From the NCBI GenBank assembly GCA_015493475.1, contig WGDC01000091.1, forward strand, positions 1 through 64,000: DNA of 64,000 nt, read 5' to 3'. This DNA comes from Deltaproteobacteria bacterium. Its GTDB lineage: Bacteria > Desulfobacterota > Dissulfuribacteria > Dissulfuribacterales > QOAL01. Position numbers and translations under genes: made by a program. Position 1 is the stretch's first letter. Each line of letters begins with the position of its first letter. This document shows positions 25,497 to 33,665 of this stretch, piece by piece. The notes under the pieces were generated by a model. The model had not been told where the DNA came from, made no database searches, and saw nothing but the letters and a program-made list of their open reading frames with translations.

Positions 25497-27395
25497 CTAC
25501 TTCAAGGACAGTACCCGGACATTGGCCCTTTCAGCCTTGCTTTTCCTTTCACCTATTTCCTCAAAAGACACGAGTGGTCTTATCTGCACGCACTCTATAC
25601 CGAGCCTTTTACACCTATTCTTTATGGACTCAAAAAGGGAAATGGGAGAGGAAAGAATCGCAATGAACACTATCTTGATCCCATATCTCTTTACAAGTGT
25701 TTCCAGATTATTACCAGCACCGATGACCTTTATTCCGTGTATCTCCTGGCCGAGTTTTGCCGCGTCGTCATCGAGTATGCCCACGGGCAGGTAGTCATGA
25801 TTCTTCCTTTTTCTCAGCTCCCTCAGGAAAAGGTCCCCACCGTCACCAGCCCCGTAAATCAGTATAGGTACGGAATGACCTTTTTCCGCCTGCCGGACAA
25901 AGTATTCGTTGAACATGCGGAGCAGGAAACGGATACCGGCCACGAGCATAAAAGTCATTATGGCGTCAAGGAAGAAAACGATCCTTGAATACCCCTGGAA
26001 TCTGTAAGCAAAAAGCAACACGCCTATGATCAGGACAGAACTGATGAAAATGGCCTTTATAATCTTGAAGGTGTCATCCAGGCTGGCGAACCGCCACTGG
26101 CCCCTGTAAAGGCCAAAGAACCAGAAACAGCAAACCTTGACACCGAGGACCAGGGGAAGGGTCTTTTCAATAAGGCCCTGATTGAAAGGGCTTATCTGGC
26201 CATCGAATTTCAGTAGATATGCAGAATAATAACTTACTGTGAGCAGAAAGATGTCTATACATACTTGGAGTATCTGCTTCTTGTTCAGAATCGTGGCCAT
26301 GACGCTTGCAATCCTCGATTTTTCTCTTTTTACGTCCCCTGTTTCATAAATATCCTTATTGAGATAGGCGAGGAAAACACCAAAAAACATGGAAATCACC
26401 GCCGTTATGCTCAGTACGGCGAGCAGGCCTTCCATGGAGTGAGCGGCCATATAAAGGGCAATCAGGGAAACGAAGGCCGCCACGCCCATCAATGTAAGAA
26501 CGGCCCTTTCCTCTGAAAGCCCGAGGAGAACAAGCCTGTGAGACGTGTGATCACGCCCCCCCTGAGCTATGGAGCGGCCGGTCTGTAACCTGGTAAAGGA
26601 AACCAGAGCGGTGTCGAATATGGGAATTATCAGGACCGACACGGGAACCGCGAGCATCAGCAGGATATTTGACAGGCCAGCCAGTGATTCCCCAGCACCT
26701 GCAATACCAGGATGCCCCGAGTGTGTACTGATAATTGCAAGGGCTCCCAGTAAGAATCCCATAAAGAGGCTCCCGCAGTCTCCCATGAATATCTTTGCTG
26801 GCTTAAAGTTGTAAATAAAAAAACCAAGGCAGGCGCCGGCAAGGAGTATTGCCGGCATAACTACGTTAGGTATACTGAACATTATACCGTAGGCGGCAAG
26901 CGAAAGACTCGCCACCATTGTGACCCCGGCAGAAAGTCCATCCATATTGTCAAGGATGTTTACTGCGTTCGCCATGCCAATGAGCCAAAATAGGCTAAGG
27001 CATATGGCCATAACAGGATGGCCCGGGAGGTTGATCTTGAGCCCGAACCCTACGAGCAAGACAGCGCTAACGAGCTGGGCAAGAAACTTGCCCTGCGGAG
27101 AAAACTCGAGGAAATCATCGAGAAGACCAATGAGGAAAAACAGGCATGCGCCCGAGACAAGGATCAGGTTCTCGTTAGCTTGTATGGAATTTGCAGCCAA
27201 AAAGGGTAGGAGAAAGGCAGCGAATATGGCAACACCTCCATAAAGGGCGGTTGGACGGTCGTGCCACCTGTCCGCCCTCGGCATGGCCACGAGGCCTGTT
27301 TTCCCAGCAAGAAATATTATTACCGGGGTTATGACCGCGCTCAAAAAAAACGACAGAAGAAAGTATCCTACTAGGTCTTCCGCCACAGTGGCCAT
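25497..27395 (-). CDS. WecA-like transferase fused to CapD-like N-terminal half
   Basis: 632 residues made of two units. Residues 1 to about 340 are a polytopic phospho-sugar transferase of the WecA/MraY superfamily: GLLDDFLEFSPQGK, VNILDNMDGLSAG, FMGDCGSLFMG and GRDHTSHRLVLLG are its catalytic motifs, so it should load a UDP-sugar phosphate on undecaprenyl phosphate. Residues about 370-632 add four membrane helices and a Rossmann-like CoA-binding_3 domain (ILIYGAGDGGDLFLRELRKR, VGILDDD), the N-terminal half of CapD/WbpM proteins, but the epimerase half that should follow is missing. The neighbouring epimerase gene one base downstream may supply a sugar-modifying activity. Confidence 0.9.
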   Translation of the reverse strand: MATVAEDLVGYFLLSFFLSAVITPVIIFLAGKTGLVAMPRADRWHDRPTALYGGVAIFAAFLLPFLAANSIQANENLILVSGACLFFLIGLLDDFLEFSPQGKFLAQLVSAVLLVGFGLKINLPGHPVMAICLSLFWLIGMANAVNILDNMDGLSAGVTMVASLSLAAYGIMFSIPNVVMPAILLAGACLGFFIYNFKPAKIFMGDCGSLFMGFLLGALAIISTHSGHPGIAGAGESLAGLSNILLMLAVPVSVLIIPIFDTALVSFTRLQTGRSIAQGGRDHTSHRLVLLGLSEERAVLTLMGVAAFVSLIALYMAAHSMEGLLAVLSITAVISMFFGVFLAYLNKDIYETGDVKREKSRIASVMATILNKKQILQVCIDIFLLTVSYYSAYLLKFDGQISPFNQGLIEKTLPLVLGVKVCCFWFFGLYRGQWRFASLDDTFKIIKAIFISSVLIIGVLLFAYRFQGYSRIVFFLDAIMTFMLVAGIRFLLRMFNEYFVRQAEKGHSVPILIYGAGDGGDLFLRELRKRKNHDYLPVGILDDDAAKLGQEIHGIKVIGAGNNLETLVKRYGIKIVFIAILSSPISLFESIKNRCKRLGIECVQIRPLVSFEEIGERKSKAERANVRVLSLK

Positions 27396-27396
27396 A

Positions 27397-28368
27397 TCAG
27401 GCTGCCCTTGATCTGAAATATTCTATGGTGTACTGCAGAATCCTCTCTAGCGGGGTCTCCGGAACGAAACCTATAAGACTGTTTAGCTTTTCAAGGGACG
27501 GAACCCTCCTCATCATGTCCTCAAAGTCCTTCCCATATGCCTGGTCATAGGGGATAAAGACTATCTCCGAACGGCTTCCCACGAGATCTTTTATTTTCTT
27601 GGCAAGGTCCGCAATGCTTATCTCCTCTGTGCCCCCTATGTTTACCACTTCTCCTGCACCGTCCTGGCAATCTATAAGCCTGTAAATGGCCTTGACCACA
27701 TCTCCCACATAGGTGAATGTTCGAGTCTGTTTACCGTCCCCGTAAACGGTAATTGGGTCATCCCTGAGGGCCTGCTGGATGAACCTTGGCACAACCATAC
27801 CGTACATTCCTGTTTGGCGCGGGCCAATGGTATTAAAGCACCTGATGATTATGGTATCGAGCTTCTTGGTACGATGGTAGGCCAGAGCAGTGAACTCGTC
27901 CACGAGCTTGCTCGCAGCATAGCTCCACCGCATGGTGCTCGGAGGGCCGTAAATCAAGTTGTCATCCTCCTTGAGAGGCGCATGCATGTGTTTTCCATAG
28001 ACCTCTGACGTGGACGCAACAAGTATCTTCTTCTTGTATCTGTTGGCAAGCTTCAACGCGGTTTCCGTGCCAAGAATATTCGTTTCAATGGAAGAGAGGG
28101 GATTTTCCAGCACATGCTTTACCCCTACGGCGGCCGCGAGATGCACCACGCAGTCACAGGACGATATGAGCTCCTCCATGACCTTTTCGTTCAGGATGGT
28201 ATCAATGACATAGTTGAATCCAGGATTATCAAACAAATGGGAAATGTTATCAAGGCTGCCGGTGGAAAGATCATCTATGACTGAAACCGTTTCACCCTGA
28301 TCCAAAAGCAGGTCGCACAAATTTGACCCTATAAACCCAGCTCCCCCTGTAACAAGGATATTCATCAA
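27397..28368 (-). CDS. Extended SDR sugar-nucleotide epimerase/dehydratase
   Basis: 323 residues with NAD-binding NILVTGGAGFIGSNLC, the VHLAAAVGVKHVLENP segment, catalytic STSEVYG and YAASK (Ser-Tyr-Lys triad), NTIGPRQTGMYGMVVPRF and TRTFTYVGDVVKAI. It acts on a UDP- or GDP-sugar; the closest known groups are UDP-glucose 4-epimerases and UDP-glucuronate decarboxylases, and the motifs alone do not choose between them. It lies next to the WecA-like fusion on the same strand (stop and start one base apart), so it likely prepares a sugar for that transferase. Confidence 0.9.
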   Translation of the reverse strand: MMNILVTGGAGFIGSNLCDLLLDQGETVSVIDDLSTGSLDNISHLFDNPGFNYVIDTILNEKVMEELISSCDCVVHLAAAVGVKHVLENPLSSIETNILGTETALKLANRYKKKILVASTSEVYGKHMHAPLKEDDNLIYGPPSTMRWSYAASKLVDEFTALAYHRTKKLDTIIIRCFNTIGPRQTGMYGMVVPRFIQQALRDDPITVYGDGKQTRTFTYVGDVVKAIYRLIDCQDGAGEVVNIGGTEEISIADLAKKIKDLVGSRSEIVFIPYDQAYGKDFEDMMRRVPSLEKLNSLIGFVPETPLERILQYTIEYFRSRAA

Positions 28369-28611
28369 TCTCCCCTGTGAAAAATTCGCTTACCTTACCC
28401 CAATGAAATGAACTCAAAAAAGTGAAAACAAATTGACGGTCGGCCTCCCCAAAATATTTTGAAATAATAACGTGTTAGTTTTAACGCAATAACTTTATCG
28501 TTTCAACAACCAGAATACGAAATATTGGGTGTTTTTATAGCTGTTATCGTAACAAAAAATAGTTGCCTTTTACTCGGCCAGGATGAAAGTAATATCCTGC
28601 TGCCGCAAGAT

Positions 28612-29661
28612 CTATTCCGTCAGCACAATCTCTTCCTTGAGCATGCAACAGGCTATCTTGTACCGCGGTTCCCCTCCCTTTTCATAAATAATATTGCCGG
28701 GATGGAGAAGTCTGTTCATCACGCATCCTTCCGGGATCTTAAGTGTATAGAGTTCAGCCTCTGTAATGGGGGGGCGCCTTACAAGACGGCCATCCCTGAT
28801 CTCGTAAGCATGAAGCGGATAATCTTCGCAAAGAGGGCATGTATAGACCCTTCCGTTTGGAAATACGAAGTAATTTTCGGCTACCAGGCCTGCGCATTCA
28901 AAGGTTTCCTCTCTGTCCAAAAAGACCTTCGGATAGTGACAAATCATGCCGAGCTTTGCAGCTTCCATGGCGGTTTCCGGTACAACCGACTCCCATGCAT
29001 CCCTTGCAAGCTGAAGGCTTTCGCCTCCATCCATGGCAGAATTGCCCCTGATTCCTATAACTTGGATGAAGAACCGTGTAACCCCAAGATCTTTCAAGAG
29101 ATGAGGCATGTTGGGCAGGTCGTGAATGTTTACAGAACTTGCCGTAAAGATGGAACTCACCCCGAATCCAAGCTCAACAGCAGAACGTATCCCCCTTGTA
29201 CATACTTCAAATGTTCCTTTACCCCTGATAATGTCGTTGGTTTCAGGGACCGATCCATCCAAGCTGAAGCTGAAGTAATCCACCTCCTCCGGCGTTATCT
29301 TGGCAAGAATGTCATGGAAAAGGAATCCATTTGTATCCACCGTTACAGAAGCATAACCGAGCCTCCGAGCCTCCTTGATGCCCTGAGCAAGGGCAGGATT
29401 GAGAGTCGGTTCCCCGCCGAGAAAGATCACGTTTGTATCTTCTGCACTCCTGATGGCGTCGGAACCCTTTGTGAGGGAAAAAAGCCGCAGCCACCTTTTT
29501 ATAGTGGTTTCGTCGAGCGTCACGTTCCCATGCTGGCTCGGGTTTATGTAGCAATGTGCACACTTGAGATTGCAGGCCGTGAGTATATGAAAAAAGAGGT
29601 TCCGGGAGTTGGGCCTGAACTCGACTGTCCGTTTCAAAAAATCTGTTCCTATGCCTGTCAT
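28612..29661 (-). CDS. Radical SAM protein with SPASM-like cysteines
   Basis: 349 residues. The [4Fe-4S]-SAM motif is CNLKCAHC at residues 30-37; NVIFLGGEPTLNP and SFSLDGSVPETND are the usual core landmarks. The C-terminal third has more cysteines (FECAGLV, YTCPLCED, EGCVMN, KIACCML), consistent with an auxiliary cluster of the SPASM or Twitch kind. Such enzymes modify peptides or small molecules; no precursor peptide is visible nearby. The start is one base after the deaminase stop, so it is part of a three-gene set with the YkgJ-like and deaminase genes. Substrate unknown. A long frame on the opposite strand is its antisense shadow. Confidence 0.9.
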   Translation of the reverse strand: MTGIGTDFLKRTVEFRPNSRNLFFHILTACNLKCAHCYINPSQHGNVTLDETTIKRWLRLFSLTKGSDAIRSAEDTNVIFLGGEPTLNPALAQGIKEARRLGYASVTVDTNGFLFHDILAKITPEEVDYFSFSLDGSVPETNDIIRGKGTFEVCTRGIRSAVELGFGVSSIFTASSVNIHDLPNMPHLLKDLGVTRFFIQVIGIRGNSAMDGGESLQLARDAWESVVPETAMEAAKLGMICHYPKVFLDREETFECAGLVAENYFVFPNGRVYTCPLCEDYPLHAYEIRDGRLVRRPPITEAELYTLKIPEGCVMNRLLHPGNIIYEKGGEPRYKIACCMLKEEIVLTE

Positions 29662-29662
29662 C

Positions 29663-30202
29663 TTAAGCCTTGTAAAGAGTGTACTTTTCGAGGGCGCTGT
29701 CTTCCAAGTAGGTGTTTTGGGGGTTTAAAAAAAAATCCTTGAAAAGCCTGATACTCTCCTGCCTCAATATCCCCGGAATCACGGTAAGGCCTGCGCCACG
29801 GTAAATACAGTCCTCCTCTTTGCCTGCCGCTGAAAACGTGCCCTCAAGATCGATCCCGCAAGCGCCCCCCATTACATCTTCGTAGGCGAAGACAATGTGG
29901 GTGACCCCGCTTATCAAAAGGGCCCCGGTGCACATAAGGCACGGTTCTAAGGTTGAATAGGCCGTCACCTTATCTCCAGGCTTGCCCGCCTTAACCCAGT
30001 TTCTCAGGGCAATGATCTCCGCATGGTCGAGTTCGTTCGTTTCCCTGCCGGTGCTGTTGAGCCTGCTTCCCGCAGCGACAACCCGGTTCCCGCTAACTAA
30101 TACGCAGCCAACGGGAAACTCACCCGCTCTCAGCGCCCTTGAGGCAAGCCATAGGGCCTCCTTCATCCATATTTTGTGACCTTCTTCCACAGCCCTACCC
30201 AT
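29663..30202 (-). CDS. CMP/dCMP-type nucleoside deaminase
   Basis: About 179 residues with the zinc deaminase motifs DHAEIIAL (His and Glu of the active site) and TLEPCLMCTGALL (the two Cys ligands), followed by VTHIVFAYEDVMGGACG. The order is that of TadA/guanine-deaminase type proteins, but the DPKAGA loop of tRNA adenosine deaminase is replaced (MGGACG), so I prefer an unassigned nucleoside or base deaminase. ATG at 30202 is used; a TTG at 30211 with GGGA upstream is possible. It overlaps the YkgJ-like gene and abuts the radical SAM gene. Confidence 0.85.
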   Translation of the reverse strand: MGRAVEEGHKIWMKEALWLASRALRAGEFPVGCVLVSGNRVVAAGSRLNSTGRETNELDHAEIIALRNWVKAGKPGDKVTAYSTLEPCLMCTGALLISGVTHIVFAYEDVMGGACGIDLEGTFSAAGKEEDCIYRGAGLTVIPGILRQESIRLFKDFFLNPQNTYLEDSALEKYTLYKA

Positions 30203-30722
30203 GTGTCCCAAGCCATCCCTTTATGTACTCTTCAAGTACAAAGGCCCTTTCCGTCTCTTCCTGCATTGCCCGTTGCACTCTCCTAATATTCTCCGGGCTT
30301 ATCCGGTCGTAGAGCCTCCTGCATATGAAATTCACACATATTACATGCCTGGCAATTATCAGGCAGCCCTTCTCTCCAAGGAACCAGCACCCGGCAGGAT
30401 CCCAGGGCCTTGATGGAAGCCTGACGCCCAAAAGGAGATTTATCAGCAGATTTACTACGTCGAACTTGTGTTCGATTCCGCTTCCACAGCAGCTTCCCCC
30501 GTCATGCACGGCGCACTCGGTACATTCATCCACCACCCCTGATTCCGCCATCACGTTCCAGTTGTTTCTAATGCTCTCTTTATAGTCTTTCATGAGGCTT
30601 GAAATTGTATCATCAGACAACATCCGGGTGGAGTATGTCTCAAAAAGGCGGTGCGCCCAAGCAAGTTTTTTCTCCATCGAATGATCCGGCCCCACCGGCA
30701 TTTTCTTAAAATCTGTTTTCAT
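30195..30722 (-). CDS. YkgJ-like cysteine-cluster protein
   Basis: 175 residues with eight cysteines in an ordered pattern: CTECAVHDGGSCCGSG (about residues 67-82), then CWFLGEKGCLI and HVICVNFICRRLY. This is the style of YkgJ/Fe-S or zinc cluster proteins (UPF0153), whose biochemical role is unknown. A helical N-terminal part of about 60 residues precedes the cluster, and the C-terminus is helical. First gene of the trio with the deaminase and radical SAM protein, and divergent from purM with 132 bases between. Confidence 0.8.
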   Translation of the reverse strand: MKTDFKKMPVGPDHSMEKKLAWAHRLFETYSTRMLSDDTISSLMKDYKESIRNNWNVMAESGVVDECTECAVHDGGSCCGSGIEHKFDVVNLLINLLLGVRLPSRPWDPAGCWFLGEKGCLIIARHVICVNFICRRLYDRISPENIRRVQRAMQEETERAFVLEEYIKGWLGTHG

Positions 30723-30854
30723 CGAATCTCAACAAGGTTGCTTTTCATCGTCTGCTACACTATCCATAGGGATTGCAGCCCGCATAAATGGAGAATATCA
30801 TATATAGGGCAAGTGATAAATTGTAATTTAAAATGTTTTGATTGAGAGGTACTC

Positions 30855-31919
30855 GTGAACAAAAGAACATCCTTGTACTCAAGAGCGGGGGTGGATATAG
30901 ACAAGGCGAACCGTCTTGTCACCAGCATAAAGGACCTCGTATCATCTACCTATACGAAAGGCGTAATAACCGAGATAGGGGGGTTTGCAGGCCTTTTTGC
31001 CCTTGATCAGGACAAGTACGGCAATCCCGTGCTGGTTTCCTCCACGGACGGGGTGGGGACCAAGCTAAAAATAGCATTCAAGACCGGGAAACATGACACT
31101 GTTGGCATAGACCTCGTGGCCATGTGCGTTAATGACATAGTGGTAACCGGGGCTGTGCCTCTCTTCTTCCTGGATTACTTCGCCACCGGAAAGCTCAAGG
31201 AGGCTGCGGCACAGGCGGTAATCATGGGTATAGTAGAAGGCTGCAAACAGGCCGGTTGCGCGCTCATCGGCGGTGAAACCGCGGAAATGCCCGGAATGTA
31301 TCCGGAAGACGAATACGATCTCGCTGGCTTTGCCGTGGGTGTTGTCGAACGGGCAAGAATTATAGATGGTTCGGAAATCAGCGTCGGGCACGAAATAATA
31401 GGAATTGCCTCCTCGGGACTCCACAGCAACGGATACTCTCTTGTCAGAAAGCTCATCTTTCAAGACCTTGGCCTTAGGGTAAATGACACCGTAGAGGAAA
31501 TACCGGGAGGCACCGTAGGCGAGGTTTTGCTCACCCCGACCAGGATATATGTCAGGCCCGTACTTAATCTCCTCAAGAGCTTCAACGTACACGGCATCGT
31601 CCATATTACAGGTGGAGGCTTCCAAGACAACATCCCACGGATCCTACCGGATCAGTGCAAGGCGGTTATCAACAGGGGGAGCTGGTTCATACCTCCCATA
31701 TTCAAGTTTCTCCAACGGAAGGGAAAGATTCCGGAGGAGGAGATGCTGAGGACATTCAACTGCGGTATCGGCATGATAATAATCGTGCCCTCCTCGGACA
31801 CCCAGGAGGTGCTGTTCCAGTTAAAGGCATTGAATGAGGAGGCCTTCCTGCTTGGCCACATAAGAAAACGCGAGCAGGACGAGCCACCAGTGGTTTTTAA
31901 GGGAGAGGCGCTCTTTTGA
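30855..31919 (+). CDS. purM: Phosphoribosylformylglycinamidine cyclo-ligase
   Basis: 354 residues. PurM landmarks are SRAGVDIDKANRLV near the start, LVSSTDGVGTKLKIA, GIDLVAMCVNDI, ALIGGETAEMPGMYP and GIASSGLHSNGYSLVRK, and ITGGGFQDNIPRIL. The enzyme closes FGAM to AIR in purine synthesis. Start is GTG at 30855 preceded by GAGAGG at a good distance. It is followed by a DUF523 gene whose TTG start overlaps its stop. No other purine genes are in the window. Confidence 0.96.
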   Translation: MNKRTSLYSRAGVDIDKANRLVTSIKDLVSSTYTKGVITEIGGFAGLFALDQDKYGNPVLVSSTDGVGTKLKIAFKTGKHDTVGIDLVAMCVNDIVVTGAVPLFFLDYFATGKLKEAAAQAVIMGIVEGCKQAGCALIGGETAEMPGMYPEDEYDLAGFAVGVVERARIIDGSEISVGHEIIGIASSGLHSNGYSLVRKLIFQDLGLRVNDTVEEIPGGTVGEVLLTPTRIYVRPVLNLLKSFNVHGIVHITGGGFQDNIPRILPDQCKAVINRGSWFIPPIFKFLQRKGKIPEEEMLRTFNCGIGMIIIVPSSDTQEVLFQLKALNEEAFLLGHIRKREQDEPPVVFKGEALF

Positions 31920-32320
31920 TCATGGTAAGTAGCTGCCTTCTCGGTATCTGCTGCCGGTATGACGGACAATCAAAGCCGGATAGAGAAGTTATTGCTCTTT
32001 GCCGAAACAGGAAACTGATTCCTATGTGCCCTGAACAGCTTGGCGGTCTGCCGACGCCGAGAGATCCAGCCTACCTTGCAGGGGGAGACGGTTTTGATGT
32101 GCTTCAAAAAAGGGCCAGGGTGCTTACCGTTAACGGCAAGGCTGACGTTACTCGTTATTTCATAAGAGGGGCTAAAGAATGTGAAAGACTTGCCCGGCTT
32201 TTGGGAGCGAGAAAGGCAATTCTCAAGTCCAGAAGCCCGTCCTGCGGTCTCACCGAGCAGACAGGAATTACGGCTGCCACACTGATCCTCGCCGGGATAA
32301 AAGTCATTGAAGCCGGATAG
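31916..32320 (+). CDS. DUF523 protein, TudS-like
   Basis: 134 residues: VSSCLLGICCRYDG at the start, MCPEQLGGLPTPR in the middle and LKSRSPSCGL near residue 105. These cysteine motifs define the DUF523 family, to which the thiouracil desulfurase TudS belongs; TudS holds a [4Fe-4S] cluster on three of these cysteines. I choose TTG at 31916 because GGGAGAGG ends 7 bases before it and TTGA overlaps the purM stop in the same way other pairs here overlap; ATG at 31922 is the alternative. Stops 2 bases before the convergent IHF-like gene. Confidence 0.88.
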   Translation: MIMVSSCLLGICCRYDGQSKPDREVIALCRNRKLIPMCPEQLGGLPTPRDPAYLAGGDGFDVLQKRARVLTVNGKADVTRYFIRGAKECERLARLLGARKAILKSRSPSCGLTEQTGITAATLILAGIKVIEAG

Positions 32321-32321
32321 G

Positions 32322-32609
32322 TTAAGTCCCGGCCTTGGCCATGACACGTTCCTTGAGATCTTTACCTACCTTGAAGAATGGAAGTTTTTTCGGCTTAACT
32401 TTGATTTTCTGTCCCGTCTTTGGATTTCTTCCCACATAGGACCTGTATTCCCTAATGGAGAATGATCCAAAGCCCCTGATCTCAATACCTTCTCCCCTTA
32501 CCAGGGCCTCGGTCATGTCATCGAATATGGAGTTTACTATAAACTCACTTAATTGCCTGTGTATGTCTAATCTTTCCGCCACTGCGTCAATAAGATCGGA
32601 TTTGTTCAC
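32322..32609 (-). CDS. IHF/HU-type DNA-bending protein (IHF-beta-like)
   Basis: 95 residues with NKSDLIDAVAERLDI at the start, the RGFGSFSIREYRSYVGRNPKTG beta-arm (here split: RGFGSFSIREYRS, YVGRNPKTG) and PFFKVGKDLKERV at the end. It is closer to integration host factor subunit beta than to HU, as the arm has RNPKTG and the end has FKVGKDLKE. Such proteins bend DNA for replication, recombination and sigma-54 promoters. Start is GTG preceded by GGAGGGG at 4 bases. Divergent from ftsY. Confidence 0.93.
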   Translation of the reverse strand: MNKSDLIDAVAERLDIHRQLSEFIVNSIFDDMTEALVRGEGIEIRGFGSFSIREYRSYVGRNPKTGQKIKVKPKKLPFFKVGKDLKERVMAKAGT

Positions 32610-32665
32610 GTGCCCCTCCAGGTGACAATTTTTAAAACCAAAATTATTTCTTTAATTACGAGATG

Positions 32666-32694
32666 TTGCTATTAAATACAAGTATGTTTATATC
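32666..32694 (+). promoter_or_regulatory. Candidate sigma-70 promoter of ftsY
   Basis: TTGCTA (32666-32671), 17-base spacer, TATATC (32689-32694). Each hexamer matches 4 of 6 consensus bases, and the site lies 57 bases before the ftsY start in the divergent 141-base gap. Confidence 0.45.
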
Positions 32695-32750
32695 TGTCAA
32701 TATTAAACTTTCACAAGCAAGCACAAAAAACAGGAAGGGATCAAGCAGCC

Positions 32751-33665
32751 ATGTTCACGAGATTAAAGAAGAAGATAGCGGGCTCGAGAAACGGGTTCAT
32801 AAGGCAGTTGGACGAACTCTTTACGGGAAGAAAGGAAATAAGCCCCGAACTTCTTGAAGATATAGAAGAAATACTGGTCATGGCGGACATGGGAATTTCC
32901 ACTGTGGAACAAATTACCAGCAGGCTGCAGGGAGAAGTGGGCAGGGGTGAGCTATCGAGCATGGAAGCGCTCAAGACAAGGCTCAAGGAACAGATAAAGG
33001 CAATCTTTATAGAAAGCGCCGGGGCACAAAAAGTGGAAGACCGTGAGGAGAAACCCCTTGTCATCTTGGTGGTCGGGGTAAATGGCGTTGGTAAAACCAC
33101 CACCATCGCCAAGCTCGCCTGGCGCTTCAAACAGGAAGGCAAGAAGGTGATGCTTGTTGCAGCCGACACTTTCAGGGCCGCAGCGGTGGAACAGCTTGAA
33201 AAGTGGGGGGACATGCTTGCAGTGGACGTTATAAGACAAGAGTCCGGGGCAGACCCATCCGCCGTGGCATACGATGGCATAGAGGCCGCCATTGCAAAAG
33301 GGGTGGATGTAGTCATTATAGACACGGCCGGCAGGCTACACACCCAGGTCAACCTAATGAAAGAACTCGAGAAGATCAGGCGTGTAATTGGCAAGAAACT
33401 GCCGGGAGCGCCCCACGAGACCATGCTCGTACTTGACTCCACAACGGGGCAAAACGCTCTCAGCCAAGCAAAGACCTTCTGCGAGGCAACGGACGTTACC
33501 GGTATAGTGCTCACAAAGCTCGACGGGACCGCCAAGGGAGGAATCGTCGCTAGCATAGCGCACGAGATGAAGATACCTGTGAAGTATATCGGGATAGGGG
33601 AACACATGGAGGATCTCAGGCCATTCGATCCTGACCAATTCATCGACGCCCTGTTTGACCAGTAA
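32751..33665 (+). CDS. ftsY: Signal recognition particle receptor FtsY
   Basis: 304 residues, the short form lacking the acidic A domain of E. coli FtsY. The N domain (helical, about 1-95) is followed by the GTPase G domain: VVGVNGVGKTTTIAKLA (P-loop), AADTFRAAAVEQLEKW, DTAGRLHTQ, VLTKLDGTAKGG and GIGEHMEDLRPFDP. FtsY docks ribosome-SRP complexes at the inner membrane. The 3' end overlaps by 26 bases the end of the convergent O-antigen ligase gene. The AAGGG ribosome site sits about 11 bases before the ATG. Confidence 0.96.
   Translation: MFTRLKKKIAGSRNGFIRQLDELFTGRKEISPELLEDIEEILVMADMGISTVEQITSRLQGEVGRGELSSMEALKTRLKEQIKAIFIESAGAQKVEDREEKPLVILVVGVNGVGKTTTIAKLAWRFKQEGKKVMLVAADTFRAAAVEQLEKWGDMLAVDVIRQESGADPSAVAYDGIEAAIAKGVDVVIIDTAGRLHTQVNLMKELEKIRRVIGKKLPGAPHETMLVLDSTTGQNALSQAKTFCEATDVTGIVLTKLDGTAKGGIVASIAHEMKIPVKYIGIGEHMEDLRPFDPDQFIDALFDQ

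Noticed and set aside
28525-29742. A 405-codon open frame on the plus strand
   Set aside because: It lies antisense to the radical SAM gene, has no family motifs and is cysteine-rich in a way that follows from the other strand. Codon bias of the minus strand explains it.
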